A DNA stretch of 64,000 nt from Viridibacterium curvum (GTDB lineage: Bacteria > Pseudomonadota > Gammaproteobacteria > Burkholderiales > Rhodocyclaceae): assembly GCF_039544165.1 (NCBI RefSeq), contig NZ_BAABLD010000005.1, positions 124,001 through 188,000 of the forward strand. Direction: 5' to 3'. The notes beneath the pieces were generated by a model that did no database searches, had not been told where the DNA came from, and saw nothing but the letters and a program-made list of their open reading frames with translations. Position 1 is the first letter of the stretch; each line of letters starts with the position of its first letter. Positions 33,258 to 40,719 of the stretch are shown here, piece after piece. Made by a program: the position numbers and the translations under genes.

Positions 33258-34856
33258 TCACTTTTTACGATTGGCGCGCTGAGATTTCTGCCTAGATTTT
33301 TTTCGGCGCTTCATTGCTTTTGCTTTTGCATCTGGCGCGGAATTTGAGCGGGTTGCTTTTTCGTTGTTTATGTTAACTCTTTGCATCGCTACGGCTTGAT
33401 TTTCTGCGGGGAACTCGTCTTGCTTAAGTCGCCAATACTCCATTGACGCTCCCCAAAGATTTAACTCTTTCCGCTTGCGCTCTAACTCTCTGAGCTCATC
33501 CTCGGTCCAGTCTTCTTTCACGAGTACGAACATGTCCTCAGACCCACCAGCGCCGTTCTCTTCGTTAGGATTGTCAAAAGCGATGCCGACAAAGGTGGTG
33601 CCTAACTCGGCCATCAACCGCGCCGTCATCACATATGCGTGCAGGATGCTAATTCGGTACTGTCGATACTCGGCGTACGACTCAGATTTTCGTTTCGATA
33701 CCACAACAAATACGAAGACTGTTTCACCGGCAATGCCGCTATAGACCAACCTTCCGAGGCGTCCTCCTGGCTCTACACGTTGTAGTGCCCCTATAAATGA
33801 TTGAGCAAGCTGACGTCTTTTAAAGCGCGGCTCAGCGGCCAATAGTCGAAGACCAAGTTCCGTTTCTGCTGTTGTTTGCTCAACGTACTGCTCGTGCAAA
33901 CCCGGGTCTCCGTATTGGAGAAAGCGATCGACTAACGCATCCCACTCGTAGCTGATTTGATCGGCGATTTTCTTGCGCCTGTATCCAGGGTCGGTGCTGA
34001 GACCCCTGTAGTGAGATCCGTCAAATATGATTTGATCTGGCTGGTCTTCTCCGGGAGGTAGGTTGAAGAACACATGTCTTGTTCCTGTCTCATCCATAGT
34101 GCGTAGGTACGCCGCCATCAACTCTTCCTCGCCGAAAGCTGAGACGTCCGTGCCAGCTCTTCCCAGAAGGTCCTCTCGAGCTTTGAGGTAGCTAATGAAG
34201 TCGATGGCAGTATCGAATTCCTGCATTAGGAGTTCGATTGTTACTTCATCAAAGACATGTACAAAATGCCTCCCGGGTTCAGGAATCCCGATGACGAATG
34301 GGGCGTTATGATGTGCGTTGCCCTTTAGAGAACTCGAAACGCCAAAGGAGCCCAGTCCTTCATTTCCCTGAGCAGATAGCGCCGCTTCTCGACAACCGCG
34401 TGTGACAGCTACAAGATGAAATTGAACCGCATTTCCTGTGGGAATGGATACTGGCAACGCACGAAGGCACTTGGGATCAAGAAATGCTCGATGCGGGAAG
34501 CGCTGTATCCAAGACTTTGCCCCGTGTAATTGATGGCAGGAGTGGAGTACTGCCCGCTTGTACCAACGGGGCCAAGACACTTCCAATGGTTTGTCCTTTT
34601 GGAATTCAATGTGCTTGTCTGAAAAGATGATCACGTCTTGCCCGAATATGGCAATGGCGTCGCATAGCTCCTTTGTTCCACCTTTTCCGTTCTTAAAGCC
34701 TTCGTCGGTATAGATGTTGGTTTGTGACCAAAGGCGTAGAAATGACCGCTGGCACAACTTGGTCAGGATGCGCTCGGACTCATTGACGCCTACGGAGTCG
34801 CCTAGATCAAACAGTTGTCGGGGCGTTCCGTTAGATTGCGAGATATCGTCGGACAC
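33258..34856 (-). CDS. Large hypothetical protein, AT-richer, possible nuclease-like fold
   Basis: A 532-residue soluble protein starting with GTG (MSDDISQSNG...). I do not recognise the family. Near residues 60-85 it has KELCDAIAIFGQDVIIFSDKHIEF, an acidic residue followed by two strands and a D-K pair, which loosely recalls PD-(D/E)XK nucleases but lacks a clean E-x-K. The C-terminus is a Lys/Arg-rich tail (KRRKKSRQKSQRANRKK) suited to nucleic-acid binding. The base composition is clearly more AT-rich than the flanking genes and it stands alone, which suggests horizontal transfer. A defence or stand-alone nuclease role is only a guess. Confidence 0.75.
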   Translation of the reverse strand: MSDDISQSNGTPRQLFDLGDSVGVNESERILTKLCQRSFLRLWSQTNIYTDEGFKNGKGGTKELCDAIAIFGQDVIIFSDKHIEFQKDKPLEVSWPRWYKRAVLHSCHQLHGAKSWIQRFPHRAFLDPKCLRALPVSIPTGNAVQFHLVAVTRGCREAALSAQGNEGLGSFGVSSSLKGNAHHNAPFVIGIPEPGRHFVHVFDEVTIELLMQEFDTAIDFISYLKAREDLLGRAGTDVSAFGEEELMAAYLRTMDETGTRHVFFNLPPGEDQPDQIIFDGSHYRGLSTDPGYRRKKIADQISYEWDALVDRFLQYGDPGLHEQYVEQTTAETELGLRLLAAEPRFKRRQLAQSFIGALQRVEPGGRLGRLVYSGIAGETVFVFVVVSKRKSESYAEYRQYRISILHAYVMTARLMAELGTTFVGIAFDNPNEENGAGGSEDMFVLVKEDWTEDELRELERKRKELNLWGASMEYWRLKQDEFPAENQAVAMQRVNINNEKATRSNSAPDAKAKAMKRRKKSRQKSQRANRKK

Positions 34857-35026
34857 TTACTTTCTTATCCCAAGTTCAAATTAGAGGTGGCTTAGCAGCG
34901 TGGTCTACGTGTGTGAAATTTCCATCATTCGATAAGACCCCGCAAAACTCTCAGCCGTCCGGTGCTCGCCATGGAGTTCATCCCAGCGCCCAGATGCTAG
35001 ATCGGCCCTCAGCGGAGAGGTCGAGC

Positions 35027-35434
35027 TCATGCGCCATGCCACGGACTGGCAAGCAGCCACAGCCACATAGCCAGAACTGCAACAAAGTTGATTGTGAAAA
35101 CTGCGCCACGTAGCCGAACATTCGTTGTGCAAATCTGGACGCAGGTGTGCCAGAGTCGCCCGGCAATGAATAGCCATGCCAGCCAGAGCTGTATGGGGTC
35201 GGAAGCCGCTTGCTGTAGCAACAGCACGCAAACCACGTAGAAGAAGAGCGGCCACTCGAACTGGTTCGAGAGATTGGCGCTGATGCGAGGTTCGATTTTG
35301 GCCCAGGGATTGGAGCCATCCGGGCGGCGACCCAGACCCCAGACGGCAGGTGCGCGCACAAGGGTAAGCAGCGCATAGAGAAATGCCGTGAGCGCAAGGT
35401 GCGCAGCCATCGGGTAGATCAGCGGATTCGACAT
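35027..35434 (-). CDS. MAPEG-family membrane protein
   Basis: The 135-residue protein has four hydrophobic segments and the MAPEG pattern: AHLALTAFLYALLTLVRAPAVWG, NLSNQFEWPLFFYVVCVLLL, then WLAWLFIAGRLWHTCVQI and VRLRGAVFTINFVAVLAMWLW. Bacterial members are of mostly unknown role, some glutathione-linked. The ATG at 35434 is preferred; the longer frame begins with a TTG. It stands between the lone hypothetical gene and the second phosphopantetheinyl transferase, with no clear operon partner. Confidence 0.85.
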   Translation of the reverse strand: MSNPLIYPMAAHLALTAFLYALLTLVRAPAVWGLGRRPDGSNPWAKIEPRISANLSNQFEWPLFFYVVCVLLLQQAASDPIQLWLAWLFIAGRLWHTCVQICTTNVRLRGAVFTINFVAVLAMWLWLLASPWHGA

Positions 35435-35482
35435 TGCATTCAAGAAGGGCCCCAAGGTTCGCTGGTGAAGGAATGCAGCAAT

Positions 35483-36259
35483 CTAGCATTCCGTGAGGCC
35501 AACGGCATATCGCGACATGCCGTCCTCCGACACTGCTAACGCCGCCGAATAGCCTTCGGGTGCAGGCAGCGACCATGCCTGCGTGTGCGGCAACTGCGGC
35601 AGCCAGGCACTGGCAACAAGCTGCAGGCCATCCTTTGCAGGAATCGCCGAGAAGGATGTGAGCGCATCGTCGATGCCGCTGCCCCAGCTTTTCACGACGG
35701 CCTCCTTGACTGTCCAGGTTCGGTAGAAGCTTTCTGCGTCGTTGCATAGGGTTTGCTCGTGTGCCGAGAAGGCTTGCCGTGCGATGTCTGCCCAGGGGCG
35801 ATGGGGATCGATGGCTTCGATGTCTACGCCGACCTTGCTTGTCGCGGATAGCGCGAGCAGGGCGTAGCGCCCGGCGTGGGCGACGTTGAAGTGCAGGGCG
35901 TCGTTGGCGAGCCGGGGTTTGCCGTGCGGGCCCGTGATGATGTCGATGTGCTCTGCGGCTCGCCCCAGCTGCGTGGCGAGCCATTGGCGCAGGGTGGCGC
36001 GGGTCAGGGCGAAGCGCTGGGCGTCTGCGGGGTGGCGGTAGCGGCTGGCGCGGGCGCGTTCGGCTTCGCTGAGCAGGCTGAGGGCGCGTGGCAGCGCGGC
36101 TTCGGCGCCGGCGAGGTCGAGCAGGCGGACCTGGATGCCGGCGGGGACGCTGGCGGGCAAGGGGAGCGGCTGCGTGGCGGCGAGGAGCGAAGAGGGCGGC
36201 AAGGTGAGAGCCTGCGGGGGATGTGGGGCAGCCAGGAGCGGCCCTTTGGGTGCCAACAC
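35483..36259 (-). CDS. Second Sfp/EntD-type phosphopantetheinyl transferase
   Basis: About 258 residues with FALTRATLRQWLATQLG, GKPRLA, LHFNVAHAGRYALLAL, VGVDIEAID and WTVKEAVVKSWG, all expected of a Sfp-type transferase. It differs clearly from the 8907-9623 copy. The start is uncertain: the GTG at 36259 is used here because the open frame upstream runs through the Fur box and promoter of the divergent small gene; no strong ribosome site is visible. It may serve the same siderophore carriers or another pathway. Its promoter region overlaps an iron-regulated one, so it may also be Fur-controlled. Confidence 0.85.
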   Translation of the reverse strand: MLAPKGPLLAAPHPPQALTLPPSSLLAATQPLPLPASVPAGIQVRLLDLAGAEAALPRALSLLSEAERARASRYRHPADAQRFALTRATLRQWLATQLGRAAEHIDIITGPHGKPRLANDALHFNVAHAGRYALLALSATSKVGVDIEAIDPHRPWADIARQAFSAHEQTLCNDAESFYRTWTVKEAVVKSWGSGIDDALTSFSAIPAKDGLQLVASAWLPQLPHTQAWSLPAPEGYSAALAVSEDGMSRYAVGLTEC

Positions 36260-36280
36260 CGTAGCGTGTGCAAATTCTTT

Positions 36281-36308
36281 TTGCAAATGCGAATGATTCG
36301 CATATAAT
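36281..36308 (+). promoter_or_regulatory. Fur-box promoter of small gene and hemP
   Basis: TTGCAA (-35, 36281-36286) and a perfect TATAAT (-10, 36303-36308) are spaced by 16 bp. ATGCGAATGATTCGCAT (36287-36303), a perfect 7-3-7 palindrome, fills the spacer exactly. The transcript would have a 5' leader of about 200 nt before the 36523 start. This is the cleanest Fur-type promoter in the window. Confidence 0.87.
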
Positions 36309-36522
36309 TTCTTCAGACCTGCCAAGGCTGATTGGAACGGTGGGTCTCAGGTGGCCGGACTCTCCGCCCGGCGGCCAGGGCATCAGGCCCGAAACGGGAA
36401 GTCGGATTTGCAAGCCAGCGGTCATGCATCGCGAGCCAGCATCTTTTTCAGATGTCTTGAGGACAGGGCCGGGACAGGGCTCTGCATGAGCCGTATCTGG
36501 CTCGACCCCACTGGAGCGCGTC

Positions 36523-36801
36523 ATGCATATTGATCCGGAAATCGCCCAGACACGGCCTGCCGTGCTGATGGCATCCATCATTCACTTGCTCAGTTGCAGC
36601 GCGCTGCACGGGCTGAGCATCGCCAAGTGTCGTTCGCTGTCGCAGTTGCTGGGAGCGCTGGCCGAGGGGGCAGATGTTGACCCCCTGCTGCGCAAGGCCT
36701 GTCACGAGCTGACCGAGGCCTGGTATGCGCAGGCCGTGGTCATGTCGCATGACGCGGTGTTCGAGGAAGCCCAGGCGCAGGCGGTGAGCGCATGGCACTG
36801 A
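36523..36801 (+). CDS. Small Fur-controlled protein of unknown function, copy 2
   Basis: A 92-residue helical protein (MHIDPEIAQTRPAVLMASIIHLL...). It shares with the 7883-8179 protein an A-x-x-I/L-I/L-x-L-L helix, a C-R pair and V-x-P-x-x-R-x-x-C-x-x-L-x-x-x-W, with four residues more between the C-R pair and the valine. I know no named family for it. It is the first gene after a Fur-box promoter and overlaps hemP by 10 bp, so the two are cotranscribed and probably coupled. GGAGCG lies six bases upstream of the ATG. Confidence 0.75.
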   Translation: MHIDPEIAQTRPAVLMASIIHLLSCSALHGLSIAKCRSLSQLLGALAEGADVDPLLRKACHELTEAWYAQAVVMSHDAVFEEAQAQAVSAWH

Positions 36802-37028
36802 CAGCTTTTCAGGGAGATTTCATCTTGCGTGCGCCGACCCCCCGTGTTGCCCCCGAAGCGGCTGAAGAAGCCAGCGCCGCCAGTCACGAGGACAGACCCG
36901 GCCTGCGCTGGCCGGTGGTGGCCAGCGAGAATTTGCTGCGTGGCGAGACCTGCGTGCACATCGAGCATGCGGGGGCGCTGTATGTGCTGCGTGCGACGCG
37001 CAACGGCAAGCTGATTCTGACCAAGTAA
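36792..37028 (+). CDS. hemP: Hemin uptake protein HemP
   Basis: The 78-residue product ends with the HemP pattern: SENLLRGETCVHIEHAGALYVLRATRNGKLILTK, the last nine residues being almost invariant in the family. HemP is a small, Fur-repressed protein linked to heme uptake in beta- and gammaproteobacteria. The first 40 residues are Ala/Glu-rich and not conserved. The ATG at 36792 overlaps the preceding gene; a TTG at 36825 behind AGGGAG is a possible shorter start. No heme receptor gene follows in this window, which is unusual for hemP. Confidence 0.88.
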   Translation: MALTAFQGDFILRAPTPRVAPEAAEEASAASHEDRPGLRWPVVASENLLRGETCVHIEHAGALYVLRATRNGKLILTK

Positions 37029-37035
37029 GGGCGCC

Positions 37036-37183
37036 GTCATTCCCGCGCAGGCGGGAATCCAGTGACTTCGACTCCGTGCAAACGACGCTGGATTCCCGCT
37101 CTCCCTCTCCCCCAGCCCCTCCCCCCGCACGGGGGAGGGGAGCTTCAAGCGGCTCCGCCGTGCGTAAAGCTGGCGGGAATGAC
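37036..37183. repeat. 148-bp terminal-inverted-repeat element (inverted orientation)
   Basis: The ends are GTCATTCCCGC and GCGGGAATGAC. The internal block GGCTCCGCCGTGCGTAAAGCT is the reverse complement of the block in the copies at 28059 and 31968, so this copy points the other way. It lies between hemP and rpsD. Confidence 0.87.
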
Positions 37184-37232
37184 GCAGGGGCGTTCTTCGC
37201 CCGACTGTTGTTGATCGCGCTGTTTCATACCC

Positions 37233-37249
37233 GGAGCGCATGGCGCTCC
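37233..37249. promoter_or_regulatory. 17-bp palindrome upstream of rpsD paralogue
   Basis: GGAGCGCATGGCGCTCC is a perfect 7-3-7 inverted repeat ending 20 bp before the chosen rpsD start. It could be an operator or an RNA hairpin occluding the ribosome site. It has no Fur-like core, and no binding protein can be named from sequence. Confidence 0.45.
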
Positions 37250-37269
37250 ATAATTTCTCAAGGACTGAC

Positions 37270-37881
37270 ATGTCACGTTACACAGGCCCGCGCGTCAAAG
37301 TGATGCGCGCACTGGGCATCGAGTTGCCCGGTCTCTCCCGCAAGAGCATTGCTGATCGTCCGCACCCGCCGGGCCAGCATGGTGGGCGCCAGAAACGTAT
37401 CTCCGGCTTCGGCCTGCAGCTGCAGGAGAAGCAGAAACTGCGCATGAACTACGGCCTGTCGGAGCGGCAGATGCGCCGCTTGATGACGGACGCGAAGCGC
37501 AGTCGCGGCGCGGCGGGCGAGAAGCTGGCCGAGTTGCTGGAGCGTCGTCTGGATAACGTGGTGTTCCGCGCCGGTTTTGCGCCGACGATTCCGGCGGCGC
37601 GCCAGCTGGTGAACCACGGCCACTTCAAGGTGGGCGACCGCGCGGTGAACATTCCGTCGTACCGGGTGCGGGTGGGGGATGTGGTGTCACTCAAGCGTGC
37701 CGACAAGCCGCTGGAGATCATCCGCCTGAACGTGGCCGAGCCGTCGCTGACGCGGCCGGAGTGGCTGAGCTGGGACGAGGCGAACCTGCGCGTGACAGTG
37801 ACGCATCTGCCGGCAGCGAGCGATGTGCCGTTTCCGATAGATCTGCAGTTGGTGGTTGAGTACTACGCGCAGCGCTTGTAA
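37270..37881 (+). CDS. rpsD: 30S ribosomal protein S4, stand-alone paralogue
   Basis: The 203-residue protein has the S4 layout: MSRYTGPRVKVMRALGIELPGLSRKS, PGQHGGRQKRISGFGLQLQEKQKLRMNYG, LLERRLDNVVFRAGFAPTIPAARQLVNHGHFKVG (S4 RNA-binding domain) and a C-terminal VVEYYAQRL. It lies outside any ribosomal operon and lacks cysteines, so it cannot carry the S4 zinc site known from some bacteria. Many betaproteobacteria carry such a second S4 gene besides the one next to rpoA. The ATG at 37270 behind AAGGA is preferred to one ten codons upstream, which lies in the palindrome. Confidence 0.9.
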   Translation: MSRYTGPRVKVMRALGIELPGLSRKSIADRPHPPGQHGGRQKRISGFGLQLQEKQKLRMNYGLSERQMRRLMTDAKRSRGAAGEKLAELLERRLDNVVFRAGFAPTIPAARQLVNHGHFKVGDRAVNIPSYRVRVGDVVSLKRADKPLEIIRLNVAEPSLTRPEWLSWDEANLRVTVTHLPAASDVPFPIDLQLVVEYYAQRL

Positions 37882-38060
37882 TCAGTTCGCAGTCATTCCC
37901 GCTTTCGCGCGTTGTTAGCCGAGGAATGCGCAAACCTTTCAGAGAGCTCGTCGAGCACGAAGCCGGGTGGTCTGCAGGTGCGGTTTAAACCGCACAATCC
38001 CGCGTCGAACACCGCCTGGCGGCTCTGCGCACGCGTGTCGGCGGGTTGAAACCCGCCCTA
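37882..38060. repeat. Intergenic hairpin repeats after rpsD
   Basis: A partial GTCATTCCCGC end (37891-37901) is followed by two 18-bp perfect hairpins, GTGCGGTTTAAACCGCAC (37978-37995) and GGCGGGTTGAAACCCGCC (38040-38057). These have the same design as the hairpins at 14009 and 49313-49361. No gene is present. Confidence 0.72.
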
Positions 38061-38107
38061 CATGGCAATGACGAAGCAAGGTTTGTCTCGCGGTGAGTCG
38101 AGGCCCA

Positions 38108-38146
38108 AAAGCAAAGAGGCACGCCCTGGCGTGCCTCTTTGCTTTG
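38108..38146. terminator. Bidirectional Rho-independent terminator
   Basis: GCAAAGAGGCACGC (38111-38124) pairs with GCGTGCCTCTTTGC (38129-38142) around a 4-base loop, flanked by A and T runs. It ends the leftward AraC/GyrI-type regulator gene (stop at 38161) and may also stop rightward transcripts from rpsD. Confidence 0.9.
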
Positions 38147-38160
38147 ATCGTCCTGCCGCG

Positions 38161-38970
38161 TCAGCCCTGCACCGGCAGATACAACTCCCAGCGCTTTTCG
38201 AAATCCGCCGGCAAATAACTGGCGTTGTGAAAACTGCGCAGGCGCGGGCCGTCGGTGACGGTGTAGCCGGTTTCGCGTTCGACGCGGCGCGCGAGTTCGT
38301 CGACGCCGGGCACGTCGTCGTAGCGGCCTTGCAGCGCAATGACGGCGTACTGGCCGGCAGGCAGTGCGCCGTGCACGAGGCCCATGATCGATGCGCCGAG
38401 GCGATCGGAGAGCAGCGCGGCTTGCAGCGTGATCTGGCCGGTGGCGTCGTTGCGTGCGTGTTCGATGCTCCAGCCTTTGCGGCGTTCGCGCGGGATGTCT
38501 TGCAGCAGGGCGCGGGCGCGCAGTTCGTCGAAGGGGCGCAGCGATTCGCTGATCTGCCCTTCAAAGGGGATGTACTGGATAGGCAGCGCGTCGAGGTGCG
38601 TGATGCGGATCTCGGGCGGTGTGGTGGCCGGTGCGCGCGGGCAGGTGGAGGGTGCGTAGCCGAACTGGCTGCGGAAGGCGCGCGAGAAGGCTTCAGCCGA
38701 GGTGTAGCCGCTGTCGAGTGCGAGGTCGAGCAGGCCGCCGTTGAGGCCTGCGGCGATGCGGCGGCGCGCGGTTTCGAGGCGCAGGCGGCGCACGCGTGCG
38801 AGCGGTGTTTCACCCGAGTAGTCGGCGAAGACGCGTTCGAAGTGGAAGCGCGAGAGGTGCGCGACTTCGGCGAGTTCGTCCAGCGTGAGGGCTGTGTCGA
38901 GGCGACGCTCCATGTGCTGGGCAACGGCTCGCAGATGAATCAGTCTTCGGGTGAGGCGCTGGAGTTGCAC
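38161..38970 (-). CDS. AraC-family regulator with GyrI-like effector domain
   Basis: The 269-residue protein has an N-terminal double HTH (LTLDELAEVAHLSRFHFERVFADYSGETPLARVRRLRLETAR, then LLDLALDSGYTSAEAFSRAFRSQFGYAPS) followed by a GyrI-like small-molecule binding domain ending LRSFHNASYLPADFEKRWELYLPVQG. This is the Rob/SoxS-plus-GyrI layout used by regulators sensing aromatic or drug-like ligands. It uses a GTG start with a weak ribosome site; a start further in, at MERRL, is possible. It stands alone; the target genes are unknown. Confidence 0.9.
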   Translation of the reverse strand: MQLQRLTRRLIHLRAVAQHMERRLDTALTLDELAEVAHLSRFHFERVFADYSGETPLARVRRLRLETARRRIAAGLNGGLLDLALDSGYTSAEAFSRAFRSQFGYAPSTCPRAPATTPPEIRITHLDALPIQYIPFEGQISESLRPFDELRARALLQDIPRERRKGWSIEHARNDATGQITLQAALLSDRLGASIMGLVHGALPAGQYAVIALQGRYDDVPGVDELARRVERETGYTVTDGPRLRSFHNASYLPADFEKRWELYLPVQG

Positions 38971-39068
38971 GGTTCGGGCGGAGCAAACGTGAGTGACGTG
39001 GCTGCATGGTAGTTGCCGTTGAGCCCGGTCACAAGCAGCACCCCTACCTATTTTTCACCACAGCGGGG

Positions 39069-39104
39069 ACAAAATTCCGCTGCTGCGGCGCAGCGAAATT
39101 TTGT
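39069..39104 (-). terminator. Probable hairpin terminator after the yej operon
   Basis: ACAAAATTCCGCTG (39069-39082) pairs with CAGCGAAATTTTGT (39091-39104) with one bulge. It is 23 bp beyond the stop of the leftward ATPase gene. The AT-rich foot can act as the U-tract, but no long T-run follows, so termination is likely but not certain. Confidence 0.55.
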
Positions 39105-39126
39105 GTGCTGCGTTGATCAGAACGCT

Positions 39127-40719
39127 TCAGCCTGCGCTGGCCACCAGCATTTTCGTGTAGTCGGAACGGGGGGCGCCGAGCACGTCGTCGAGCGTGCCGG
39201 CCTCGACGACCTGACTGTCTTTCATGACCATCACGCGGTGCGCCATGGCACGCACCACGTCGATGTCGTGCGTGACCAGCACGTAGGAGAGACCAAGTTG
39301 TGATTGCAGGCGCGCGAGCAGTTGCAGGATCTGCTGCTGGATGGTGACGTCGAGCGCGCTGGTGGGTTCGTCGAGGATCACGATCTGCGGCTTGAGGACC
39401 AGGGCGCGGGCGATGGCGATGCGTTGTCGTTGCCCGCCAGAGAATTCGTGCGGGTAACGCGCGAGCAGCGGTGCGACTTCTCCTGCTTCGGTGAGTTCGA
39501 CATCGCGCAGGGCTTGTTCGACGCGCATGCGGCGCGCCTCGGCGTTCAGCGCGGGTTCATGGATTTCGAGGCCTTCGCCGACGATCTGTTCGATGGTGCG
39601 GCGGGGCGACAGCGAGGACAGCGGGTCCTGGAAGACGACCTGCACGATGCGGCGCAGGCGACGCTGTGCGGCGCGATCTGCGGTACGCCATGTGGCATCA
39701 CCCACGCGGATCTCACCATGCACCTTGTCCTGGCTGCCGTGCAGGTGGAGCAGGGCCATCGCCAGCGAAGTCTTGCCCGAGCCGGATTCGCCGATGACGC
39801 CCAGTGTCTCGCCGGGTGCGAGCTGCAGGCTGACCTCGCTCACCGCGCGGAAGTGTTGCCGCTGGAACCAGCCGCGCAAGCCCTTGCCGGGCACGCTGTA
39901 GTCGACACTGAGTTTGTCCGCGCTGAGCACGAGGCCTGTGCCCGCCGGACCGACCGTGCGTTGCGGGCGGCTGGCGACGAGCTTCTGCGTGTAGGGGTGC
40001 TGCGGCGCGAGCATGACGCTCTGCGTGTCGCCCTGTTCGACGAGGTGCCCGCGCTCCATCACCGCCACGCGGTCGGCGAAGCGGCGCACGAGGTTGAGGT
40101 CGTGCGTGATGAGCAGGATGGCCATGCCGGTTTCACGGCGCAGGTCGTCGAGCAGTTCCAGGATCTGCTGGCGCAGGCTTACATCGAGTGCGGTGGTGGG
40201 CTCGTCGGCAATCAGCAGGCGCGGTTTGCAGGCGAGTGCCATGGCGATCATGACGCGCTGGCGCTGGCCGCCCGAGAGCTGGTGCGGAAAGCTCTGCGCG
40301 CGCTGCTCGGGTTGCGGAATGCCGACGCGGGCGAGCGCCGCGATGGCCTTTTGCCAGGCGGCCGCTTTGGCAAGGCCTTCGTGCAGTGTGATGGCCTCGG
40401 CGATCTGCGCGCCGATGCGCAGCACGGGGTTGAGCGCGGTCATCGGTTCCTGAAAGACGACGGCGATATCCTTGCCGCGCAATTGCTGGATGGCGGTGTC
40501 ATCCATCGTCAGCACGTCGCGGCCGTCGAACTGCACGCTGCCGGCGAGTTTGGCGTCAGGCAGCAGGCGCAGCAGCGAGAAGGCGCTGACCGTTTTGCCC
40601 GAGCCGGATTCACCGACGAGGGCCAGCTTTTCGCCGGCTTCCAGCGTGAAGCTCACGCCGTCGACCACCGTGCGGGCGCCGAAGGCGATGCGCAGATCGC
40701 GCACGTCGAGCAGGCTCAT
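39127..40719 (-). CDS. yejF: Peptide ABC transporter, fused dual ATPase (YejF-like)
   Basis: The 530-residue protein holds two ATP-binding cassettes in one chain. The first (about 1-250) has GESGSGKTVS, LSGGQRQRVMIAMAL and LLIADEPTTALD. The second (about 275-525) has GESGSGKTSLAM, FSGGQRQRIAIARALVL and IVILDEPTSALD. This layout is typical of YejF, the ATPase of the YejABEF oligopeptide and microcin C importer. It overlaps the permease gene by 4 bp. The last gene of the four-gene leftward operon. Confidence 0.92.
   Translation of the reverse strand: MSLLDVRDLRIAFGARTVVDGVSFTLEAGEKLALVGESGSGKTVSAFSLLRLLPDAKLAGSVQFDGRDVLTMDDTAIQQLRGKDIAVVFQEPMTALNPVLRIGAQIAEAITLHEGLAKAAAWQKAIAALARVGIPQPEQRAQSFPHQLSGGQRQRVMIAMALACKPRLLIADEPTTALDVSLRQQILELLDDLRRETGMAILLITHDLNLVRRFADRVAVMERGHLVEQGDTQSVMLAPQHPYTQKLVASRPQRTVGPAGTGLVLSADKLSVDYSVPGKGLRGWFQRQHFRAVSEVSLQLAPGETLGVIGESGSGKTSLAMALLHLHGSQDKVHGEIRVGDATWRTADRAAQRRLRRIVQVVFQDPLSSLSPRRTIEQIVGEGLEIHEPALNAEARRMRVEQALRDVELTEAGEVAPLLARYPHEFSGGQRQRIAIARALVLKPQIVILDEPTSALDVTIQQQILQLLARLQSQLGLSYVLVTHDIDVVRAMAHRVMVMKDSQVVEAGTLDDVLGAPRSDYTKMLVASAG

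Noticed and set aside
34905..36581. Long leftward frame overlapping the MAPEG and phosphopantetheinyl transferase genes
   Set aside because: It is in another phase; the two real genes have clear family motifs, while this one is Arg/Pro-rich without any.
17404..37183. Repeat blocks as remnants of insertion sequences
   Set aside because: No transposase frame or fragment is visible in any block; they fit small REP or MITE-like elements better.
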